A stretch of DNA of 12,257 nucleotides, taken from Euryarchaeota archaeon UBA39 (GTDB lineage Archaea > Thermoplasmatota > Poseidoniia > Poseidoniales > Thalassarchaeaceae). The DNA is taken from contig DAQW01000109.1 of assembly GCA_002503045.1 (NCBI GenBank), forward strand, positions 12,046 to 24,302. Direction: 5' to 3'. Both the position numbers and the translations under genes were made by a program. A model generated the notes under the pieces. That model was not told the DNA's origin, did not search any database, and was given only the letters and a program-made list of their open reading frames with translations. Positions within the stretch are counted from its first letter, which is position 1. Each line of letters starts with the position of its first letter. This document shows, piece by piece, positions 6,282 to 12,257 of the stretch.

Positions 6282-9161
6282 ATGCGTAATCCATTTGACA
6301 CTCTCACACATTGGAGTATTGATAGACCAAAATCATCTGTTGCTGCATTTTTGACCCTTGTTCTATTTCTGTCGATGTTTGTAGCAGGGCCGATTCCAGA
6401 ATCATTAGGGGTAGGAATAGAATTTGATAATTCTGAGGATGCATTCTATCCCGATCGACGAACGAATGAAGATGTAGATCTTCTCTATGAAATTGAGGAG
6501 ACTTATACTGCTTCGATAGACATTGTTCGTCTACTTGTTGAATTTGAACAAGGTGATTTGAATGAAGAATCAACATGGGAGATGTTGGCTAATCTAGAAG
6601 CAGATATGCACGAGCACTCGAACTCTAGTGCTCATCGTTTAGATACAGGTGCTGGGTCTATTCTAGGTCCTGCTTCTGCAGCATATGGCTGGTCTATGAT
6701 GGTGGATCCCAATGATGCTGAATGGTTGGATCAGATAGACGAAGCGTATGTTCTAGTTTATTCATCCAACGGGGATAATATTTCTTCTAATCTTGATTTA
6801 GCACTGAATACAACTCTTGCTGTACCTATGACTATGCCTACAGTTAATGCAACGAATCTACGTTCTTGGTCTCCTGCGGATGATTGGTTAGATCGTCTAG
6901 ATTCGGGGGAGAATCGAACATCTCGATTGGAAACTGCTATGGGTAGAATAATCGGAATGAATCAAATTACTGTTGGAAGTGGATTTGCAGGTGATGATCC
7001 TCAATTGTCGAGTAAAATTGCAGCTCTTCAAGGAGCCTATGGGGGAGTCATGGGATTCCATTCTGCCATGCAAGAGATTCCGTATCGTGATCTAATTATT
7101 GCATCGTTGCCTTCTAAGGAAGCTGCTGGTGAAAATTTCATTGATATTCCAGATGATGAAAGATGGAATCGAACAGATTTAGTTTCTATCTCTATGTTTA
7201 TTGATACTGATCTAACAACTTGGGGGGAATCAGTTGGATGGGATTCAACAAAGATAAGTGAAGATGAGTTGGCAGCGACCAAGGAAATTAATGCAGAGGT
7301 AGAAAATTGGACTTTAGAACTTGCATCAAATGGCCAAAATAGTGCAGGTTCAGATGCAACAGTTTCTGGAATGTCTTTTGCTCATTTTTCCAATGCTCAG
7401 ACTGCTCAAGTAGGGGGAGAGATAGGGAAACTTCTTGGCATGTCAGTTCTGCTTTTGACGATAATTTTGTTTTCCCAGTTTAGAACCGGCCGTGATACAG
7501 CATTGGTTCTATTATCTACTATATTGGGAATTCTAGGAACTTACGGAATTAGTGGAATCCTCAATTTAACATTCAATGCAGCAATGAATTCAATCCCGAT
7601 TTTACTTATTGCTATTGGAGTCGATTATGGCATACATGTCGTTGCTCGTTATCGAGAAGTCCTCCGAGAAGAAGAAGAAAAGTCTGGTGAAAAACATGAA
7701 ACACTTCGCGACTTCCCGAAAGAAATTCGAATTCATGCAATACGTAAGGGAGCGATTCTAACATCTGGTGCTTTGTTGATTGCTATTTTCACAGATATGG
7801 TTGGTTTCTTATCGTTCAGATTTTCAAGCCAGAAATTTTTAGTTGATTTTGGAACAGTTATTGCAGTAGGTTTGTTCATGATTTATCTTCTCTCAGTGAC
7901 CTTACTCCCAGCACTTCTAACACTCATGCCACCTGCAAAACTTCGAATAAAGAAAGCAGCAAGAATTGAACCAGGCCCGATCAGTAATCATTTTGGGAGT
8001 TTAACTTCAAATCCATTCAATGTCCTCATTGTTGCTCTGATTTTATCCGTTCCAGTAGGATATGGGATCACTTCACTAGAGGTAGGATTCGATACTAGGG
8101 ATCAATTGGATGATAGCATTCCAGTCGTTGAGGATTTCTTGATTCTCGCAGATCGTTACGAAACATCACCTGCTCCAATCTATGTTCAATACATCCCTTC
8201 CTCTGATTTATTTTCGTTAGAAAGTTGGTCTATGATTGGAGATATTGAGGAAGCAGTCCGTTCTACAGAAGGGTCTTCAGAAGTTTCATCGTTACGTTCT
8301 ACATTAGAATCGTCTGCAAATTCAAATTCAGTTTTGGATGAAATTCTTCAGTCAATAACTGACAATCCAACCAATCAAAGTAATTGGGAGTCTCTTTCTT
8401 CATGGGTTTTGTTCAATGAAACTGGTCGAGAAATTACTGCTCGTTATGTTCCAGATGAAGGTGGACAAACTGTAATACAATTTTCAGCAGCAACTGTTGA
8501 TTGGAGTGACACTGTCGCCTTTGAGGACCGTTTGACCCTAGCTCTTGGTGGATTAGATGGAGAGGGAGAAATGGGCATTGCAGGCCGTCCACTGATTCTT
8601 GCTCAAGTTACTGAAGGAGTTGCATCTGCAGCTGTAATGTCTACTTTGGTCGTTGCATCTGTGATTTTATTCATGTTGATTGGGTTACAATCTGTGGAAC
8701 AAAAAGACAAGAAGAGAGCGTTTGTTACTGGCCTATTTATGTGGATTCCTTTGGGAATGGTCGTGGTTTGGGTGTATGGATTGATGGGGATTCTAGGTTA
8801 CCAACTGAATGCTCAAACAGTCACAATTGGTGCTCTAACTTTGGGATTAGGGGTGGACTATGCAGTTCATTATGCCCACCGATACGAAGAAGAGAGGTTA
8901 GCAAATCCAACTAGAACTCCAGATGTATGGGTTGCAAGAACTACAGTGACTACAGGTCGTGCAATGGCAGGAGCTGCAATTACAACAGCAGGTGGATTTG
9001 CTGTACTAAATTTGTCAGGGCTTGCACCCCTACGTTTGTTCGGACAAGTATTCCTTGTTGCTATTCTATTGGCATTGATTTCAAGCCTTGTGTTGTTACC
9101 TGTTTTGTTCTCATTACGTCCTGGTGAACGAGATGTAAAGATACCAGCAGAATCTGAATGA
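6282..9161 (+). CDS. MMPL/RND-superfamily membrane transporter (12 TM, duplicated)
   Basis: The 959-residue protein has the two-fold repeat of RND-superfamily exporters. TM1 (19-38) is followed by an exterior domain of about 340 residues, then TM2-6 (about 381-550). TM7 (577-599) is followed by a second, shorter exterior domain of about 180 residues, then TM8-12 (about 783-945). The diagnostic motif GVDYGIH (446-452) in TM4 has its counterpart GVDYAVH (857-863) in TM10. In MMPL proteins this Asp-Tyr pair in each half is part of the proton relay, so both halves look active. There is no signal peptide beyond TM1 and no cysteine. Nine of eleven N-X-S/T sequons lie in the exterior domains. MMPL and HpnN-like relatives export lipids or lipid-like molecules; the cargo here is not deducible. 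It lies 62 bases after the ABC operon and its stop is two bases from the convergent channel gene. Confidence 0.95.
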   Translation: MRNPFDTLTHWSIDRPKSSVAAFLTLVLFLSMFVAGPIPESLGVGIEFDNSEDAFYPDRRTNEDVDLLYEIEETYTASIDIVRLLVEFEQGDLNEESTWEMLANLEADMHEHSNSSAHRLDTGAGSILGPASAAYGWSMMVDPNDAEWLDQIDEAYVLVYSSNGDNISSNLDLALNTTLAVPMTMPTVNATNLRSWSPADDWLDRLDSGENRTSRLETAMGRIIGMNQITVGSGFAGDDPQLSSKIAALQGAYGGVMGFHSAMQEIPYRDLIIASLPSKEAAGENFIDIPDDERWNRTDLVSISMFIDTDLTTWGESVGWDSTKISEDELAATKEINAEVENWTLELASNGQNSAGSDATVSGMSFAHFSNAQTAQVGGEIGKLLGMSVLLLTIILFSQFRTGRDTALVLLSTILGILGTYGISGILNLTFNAAMNSIPILLIAIGVDYGIHVVARYREVLREEEEKSGEKHETLRDFPKEIRIHAIRKGAILTSGALLIAIFTDMVGFLSFRFSSQKFLVDFGTVIAVGLFMIYLLSVTLLPALLTLMPPAKLRIKKAARIEPGPISNHFGSLTSNPFNVLIVALILSVPVGYGITSLEVGFDTRDQLDDSIPVVEDFLILADRYETSPAPIYVQYIPSSDLFSLESWSMIGDIEEAVRSTEGSSEVSSLRSTLESSANSNSVLDEILQSITDNPTNQSNWESLSSWVLFNETGREITARYVPDEGGQTVIQFSAATVDWSDTVAFEDRLTLALGGLDGEGEMGIAGRPLILAQVTEGVASAAVMSTLVVASVILFMLIGLQSVEQKDKKRAFVTGLFMWIPLGMVVVWVYGLMGILGYQLNAQTVTIGALTLGLGVDYAVHYAHRYEEERLANPTRTPDVWVARTTVTTGRAMAGAAITTAGGFAVLNLSGLAPLRLFGQVFLVAILLALISSLVLLPVLFSLRPGERDVKIPAESE

Positions 9162-9163
9162 AA

Positions 9164-10516
9164 TCAATCATCCAAGTCCATATCCAATGCAAGTGATTGT
9201 TCCAATTCTCTGATTCGATCTTGTATATCTGCAAGATCTTTACCTGTAACCTTACCACTCTTGACTTTACCATATAACTCTTCGAGTTCTGCAGTAATCT
9301 TAGAGTGTTCTTTGCGTAGTCTTGCTTCTTCAAGTCTATATGCAGAAACTGCACGCTGACGTCGAACTTCTTTGTCTTTCAATTTCTTGGCAGCTACTTC
9401 TGGGTCTGGATGCAATTCTTGTGTTGCCATCTCGATAGCAGTAGGGTATGGGATTACGATACCTTCTTTCTCAAATGCACGATCCATTCGCTCAATTAGA
9501 TAGTCTCGAGTAACTATTTCATCATTGTAATCGCCAATCCAAATGAATAGACGGAATACCTTGGCGAAATCACCCAGTTCTGTCATCATTACCCTTGGAC
9601 GAGGTTCAGAAAGAACATATTGGCAGGAACGAGCCACTCTCAACATCACCTGTTTTACATGTGCAGGATCTTCATTGTATGCAACTCCATAATCCATCTG
9701 AACAGAAATTCTTCGAGCAACTCCATCTCCTCCTCCACGCGCATAATTGGTTACAGTTGAATCGACCAAACTATTGTTTGGAATTACCACCAATTCTTCC
9801 TTCAGAGTGAGTAATTTAGTTGAAAGAATTCCGATTGACATTACAGTTCCCATTACTCCATCGACTTCGATACGATCTCCGACTTCAAACGGTCGATCAA
9901 GAGCCAACATGAAGGAGTTAACGATGTTACCCAAAGTTTGTTGTATTGCCAATCCAATAATTAGTGAGAAAACTGCCAATGAAGCTAGAACTCCAAAGAG
10001 CTCTATCCCTAGTTCGGAGAGGGCTAGATAAAGTCCTCCAAACCATATGACTGCTCTGAATAGGAAAACAAGAAGTGGATTTCCACCAGAGACTGTAACA
10101 GCAGATTGTTTTTGGAATCGATTGAGTAATTCTGGCAAAATGAATTTCACAGTTACACTTGCAAGAGTTGCTGCTAAGATGATGAAGATGGCATTGAATA
10201 ATGGTGCGCCGGTTTCAGCCCAACCAGGATTTGCAGAATCAATCCATAGAACTCCTATATTCGCTCCACCCACTACTGTAAAAATATAGATTCTAGTTCG
10301 CAAAGGACCGAAAATCCGATCGTCCCATGAAGCATCAGTTGCTGCCACTATGCCTTCCCATCTTCGAAGAATGAAATTTTTCTCGACAAGAATCATTATT
10401 GCAATCCCTATAATTGTAAGGGCTACCTTGGTAATAATAGAGACCTGTGAGCCAGAATCCAACAATTCATTGAATTGAATCCAAGCCTCATTAATTTGAG
10501 TCATCGCGTCTGACAT
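9164..10516 (-). CDS. MscS-family mechanosensitive ion channel with extra N-terminal TMs and a charged C-terminal tail
   Basis: The product has 450 residues, against 286 for Escherichia coli MscS. Five hydrophobic segments are visible (about 25-49, 73-92, 106-130, 146-171, 176-203). The last is the pore-lining TM3 helix (GVLASLAVFSLIIGLAIQQ). The family signature follows: NSFMLALDRPFEVGDRIEVD, then GTVMSIGILSTKL and VIPNNSLVDSTVTNY. This is the beta domain and the start of the cytosolic cage. After the conserved cage region, residues 370-450 are highly charged and predicted to be helical or coiled coil, ending in MDLDD. The channel should open under membrane tension and release solutes on hypo-osmotic shock. 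The chosen ATG at 10514-10516 has GGGGAG five bases upstream on the minus strand (10522-10527); ATG at 10502-10504 is a weaker alternative. The gene is convergent with the MMPL gene and divergent from the next. Confidence 0.95.
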   Translation of the reverse strand: MSDAMTQINEAWIQFNELLDSGSQVSIITKVALTIIGIAIMILVEKNFILRRWEGIVAATDASWDDRIFGPLRTRIYIFTVVGGANIGVLWIDSANPGWAETGAPLFNAIFIILAATLASVTVKFILPELLNRFQKQSAVTVSGGNPLLVFLFRAVIWFGGLYLALSELGIELFGVLASLAVFSLIIGLAIQQTLGNIVNSFMLALDRPFEVGDRIEVDGVMGTVMSIGILSTKLLTLKEELVVIPNNSLVDSTVTNYARGGGDGVARRISVQMDYGVAYNEDPAHVKQVMLRVARSCQYVLSEPRPRVMMTELGDFAKVFRLFIWIGDYNDEIVTRDYLIERMDRAFEKEGIVIPYPTAIEMATQELHPDPEVAAKKLKDKEVRRQRAVSAYRLEEARLRKEHSKITAELEELYGKVKSGKVTGKDLADIQDRIRELEQSLALDMDLDD

Positions 10517-10578
10517 GCCGTCTCCCCAACCTAACCCGAGAATTGCTGATATTTGGCCTCTTCCGCTCTAGAATTGTC

Positions 10579-10587
10579 CTATTTTGG
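10579..10587 (+). promoter_or_regulatory. TATA-like element upstream of the cysteine-containing exterior protein
   Basis: CTATTTTGG is centred about 26 bases before the ATG at 10609, the spacing expected for a leaderless transcript. It supports 10609 (or the adjacent ATG at 10612) over the far-upstream TTG at 10543. Confidence 0.3.
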
Positions 10588-10608
10588 TTGAATTTTTGCG
10601 GTAATAAC

Positions 10609-11664
10609 ATGATGTGTGCCCTCTTCGCTTGGGTTGTGGGAACCGAATTTCGATGGGTTGAAGCCCTATGTTTGGCCAGTGTGATATTGGCAACAACTTG
10701 GGTCGAACTTTCTTTCGATGAGCAGGAAGAAGTGATTGATTCAGTAACATCATTGGATGGATACATCCAACTATCTACTCGTTCATCCATGGATTCGCTA
10801 AATCTGAATCAATTTGATGTTGGAGCCATAGCATCATTTGAACTTGAGATGACCACTCTTCTACCAACAAAATGTGATGGATGTGAGAACCACTTGGATG
10901 GTAAGAGGATTACAGGCGTGGTCAATATAACAGAATTAATCGATGATCAAGGTAGGTCAGGTCGAATAGAGGCAGACTTGTCGATTGATCACATCGAAGA
11001 GCGCAACTCGAATGGATTTCTTTTACAGGAATGGTTTGTTTTGGATTGGGATGCAGGTGCATCATCATTCAACCAAATTATACATGTAGCACATTCATCG
11101 AATCCTTGGCCTGTAGATCAATCCAGTGGTTCGTTTCTCATTGATACTTCATCTGGTTCAGAATCGAGAACTGGGCCAAATCTGATTACTCAACAAATCG
11201 CTGAAAATCAAGAGTTAGTACGTGCCTGTTTACCTGACAGTTTTTCTTGTAATGGGGTATCAAATTGGGATATTGAAATGACAGTGTATCGAGGAATTAT
11301 TGAGGAATCTCTAGTTGTAGATTCTCCACCTCCATATCAAGAAGTTTCTATTCCCAATAATCTTGAATTATCTGATTCAGGATTACTTGGTTCATGGATG
11401 AATCTTATTGAATCAGATCTACCTTCGACTTCAAATTGTCTTCAGAATCTAGGTTCACTATCTGCTGCAGGATCTTGGGGAATTGATGGTTCAAGTATTG
11501 GAATAATTTCTCCACTTTCATCCATTCTTTCTTCTGCGGGCCTTCCAGTTCTTCAAATTCAAATTGGTTCTGGTGATCTAACGGTTTTAGAAGGAGAATA
11601 TGGGACTTGTTCTCATGTTATAGGGGATAAATCGTTCTCACAGATCTCGATATTTGAGAGTTAA
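10609..11664 (+). CDS. Hypothetical membrane-anchored exterior protein with six exterior cysteines
   Basis: I do not recognise this 351-residue protein. The N-terminus has one hydrophobic segment (about residues 16-31, with ALCLASVILATTW), which would act as an uncleaved anchor or poor signal peptide. The rest is polar, Ser/Asp/Asn-rich and beta-prone, typical of a domain outside the membrane. Cysteines fall at 89 and 92 (CDGC), 207 and 214, 277 and 334; an even number suggests disulfides or, for CDGC, a metal or redox site. The start is uncertain. The frame is open back to a TTG at 10543, but that would overlap the divergent channel promoter and has no ribosome binding site. ATG 10609 or 10612 fits the TATA-like element, and GTG at 10636 would place a charged segment just before the hydrophobic stretch. 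No lipobox is present. It is divergent from the channel gene and precedes another exported protein gene. Confidence 0.75.
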   Translation: MMCALFAWVVGTEFRWVEALCLASVILATTWVELSFDEQEEVIDSVTSLDGYIQLSTRSSMDSLNLNQFDVGAIASFELEMTTLLPTKCDGCENHLDGKRITGVVNITELIDDQGRSGRIEADLSIDHIEERNSNGFLLQEWFVLDWDAGASSFNQIIHVAHSSNPWPVDQSSGSFLIDTSSGSESRTGPNLITQQIAENQELVRACLPDSFSCNGVSNWDIEMTVYRGIIEESLVVDSPPPYQEVSIPNNLELSDSGLLGSWMNLIESDLPSTSNCLQNLGSLSAAGSWGIDGSSIGIISPLSSILSSAGLPVLQIQIGSGDLTVLEGEYGTCSHVIGDKSFSQISIFES

Positions 11665-11701
11665 ATTCGACAAAGTGGAAAATATTGTTCGGCATTACTT
11701 C

Positions 11702-11708
11702 CATATAG
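11702..11708 (+). promoter_or_regulatory. TATA-like element upstream of the last gene
   Basis: CATATAG is centred 25 bases before ATG 11730 and would give a leaderless transcript. An alternative is AAATATT at 11680-11686, preceded by a purine-rich GTGGAA that resembles a BRE; that would give a leader of about 20 bases. The gap from the previous stop is 65 bases with no T-run, so read-through is also possible. Confidence 0.3.
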
Positions 11709-11729
11709 TTCAATAAAATGGATTAGGAT

Positions 11730-12257
11730 ATGAGAACAGGTCACCGTTTACCTATTGTTTTGGTTCTTTTATTGATTGCTGCACCAGTTTCTGGATTAGT
11801 TGTTTCACCGAATGACACTTCTTCAGATGGTTCAGAAACATTACAAGTTGATGGTTATGTGACCACTAAATTCGCTACAGTGGGCACTGAAGTGTCGGTC
11901 CATGCAAACGTTAGAGGCGCTGATTCTTCCAATACGTTGGTGACTGCAGATATTCTTCATTACAGAGATCTTGATCCATTGGATCGATTCAATGGAGTCT
12001 CTCCCTCAAGTCCTCCTGTTATTGTTGACACAATAGCTCTCACTAGCCAAGGTGTGGATGAATTTGATTCATCCACTACAGTTTGGATGGGCACGTATAC
12101 TGTACCTGTATCCGCTAGTGGTGGTGTTTACGGGGCTAGTGTAACTGCTCAAAGTGGAAATTTACTAGCAACTGACAACCCATCACAGATTTCTGAAATT
12201 TTTGGAGCAGAGGTTTCGAAGGTGTTGCAAAGCATCGATGACACTTGGGACATGGCA
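11730..12257 (+). CDS. Secreted or surface protein with signal peptide (3' truncated by window edge)
   Basis: The first 176 codons are visible and the frame runs off the end. The N-terminus is a textbook Sec signal peptide: a basic n-region with Arg2, His5 and Arg6, hydrophobic core LPIVLVLLLIAA (7-18), and likely cleavage after PVSG at about residue 22. The mature part is Ser/Thr/Val/Asp-rich. From about 38 to 145 it alternates beta-strand-like segments (LQVDGYVTTKFATVGTEVSV, then TVWMGTYTVP and VYGASVTAQSG), as expected of an immunoglobulin-like or other beta-sandwich fold. No catalytic motif or cysteine is seen in the visible part. The ATG at 11718-11720 is followed by TAG after one codon, so ATG 11730 is the start; AGGA at 11725-11728 is too close to serve as a good ribosome binding site. 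Function unknown; probably surface-exposed. Confidence 0.85.
   Translation, partial: MRTGHRLPIVLVLLLIAAPVSGLVVSPNDTSSDGSETLQVDGYVTTKFATVGTEVSVHANVRGADSSNTLVTADILHYRDLDPLDRFNGVSPSSPPVIVDTIALTSQGVDEFDSSTTVWMGTYTVPVSASGGVYGASVTAQSGNLLATDNPSQISEIFGAEVSKVLQSIDDTWDMA

Noticed and set aside
8927..9127. Plus-strand open frame of 66 codons within the end of the MMPL gene
   Set aside because: It is a frame-shifted shadow of TM11-12 of the MMPL protein, with a Cys/Tyr-rich product and no initiation signals.
10543..10608. TTG at 10543 as start of the exterior protein, adding 22 residues
   Set aside because: No ribosome binding site is present, it intrudes into the divergent promoter region, and a TATA-like element at 10579-10587 would then lie inside the gene.
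10657..10690. Lipoprotein lipobox around the ALC in the N-terminus of the exterior protein
   Set aside because: The residue before the cysteine is Leu, not Gly or Ala, and the cysteine lies inside the hydrophobic segment rather than at its end.
1..12257. CRISPR arrays, tRNA or rRNA genes, insertion sequences, attachment sites
   Set aside because: No regularly spaced repeats, cloverleaf-like segments, rRNA-like stretches, transposase or integrase motifs, or terminal inverted repeats were seen. Nearly all DNA is accounted for by protein-coding genes.

Overview
This window reads as archaeal chromosomal DNA, most likely from a planktonic marine euryarchaeon of the Poseidoniales (Marine Group II) type or a relative. 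That placement is an inference. It rests on moderately AT-rich sequence, TATA-like boxes about 25-28 bases upstream of the start codons of genes that begin transcripts, T-run terminators, strong purine-rich ribosome binding sites only at internal operon genes, and large Ser/Thr/Asn/Asp-rich exported domains full of N-glycosylation sequons. No rRNA, tRNA, CRISPR array, insertion sequence or integrase was seen, and no gap between genes exceeds 100 bases.

Layout. (1) Bases 1-708 hold the C-terminal part of a GT4-type glycosyltransferase cut by the window edge, followed by a T7 run. (2) Bases 778-6219 hold a tightly packed three-gene ABC operon: a LolD/MacB-type ATPase, a very large FtsX-type permease of about 1213 residues with two FtsX cores and two large exterior loops, and a second, different ATPase that carries a C-terminal CxxC...CxxC zinc ribbon. 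(3) Bases 6282-9161, on the same strand, encode a 12-TM MMPL/RND-superfamily exporter. (4) Converging on it with a 2-base gap is an MscS-family mechanosensitive channel (9164-10516, minus strand). (5) Divergent from the channel is an unrecognised membrane-anchored, cysteine-containing exterior protein (10609-11664). (6) The window ends in the first 176 codons of a signal-peptide-bearing exterior protein (from 11730).

How the genes may work together. Apart from the glycosyltransferase, every gene product is a membrane or exterior protein, or an ATPase that drives one. The ABC operon and the MMPL protein look like two cell-envelope exporters for lipidic or surface components, but their substrates cannot be read from sequence. 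The most distinctive element is the permease. A pentapeptide-repeat beta-helix is inserted into its second exterior loop, its six cysteines form three local pairs that all lie outside the membrane, and all 18 of its N-X-S/T sequons fall in the two exterior loops. Together with the two non-identical ATPases and the zinc ribbon on one of them, this suggests an asymmetric, heavily decorated ABC machine that does not match the textbook MacB or LolCDE layouts.
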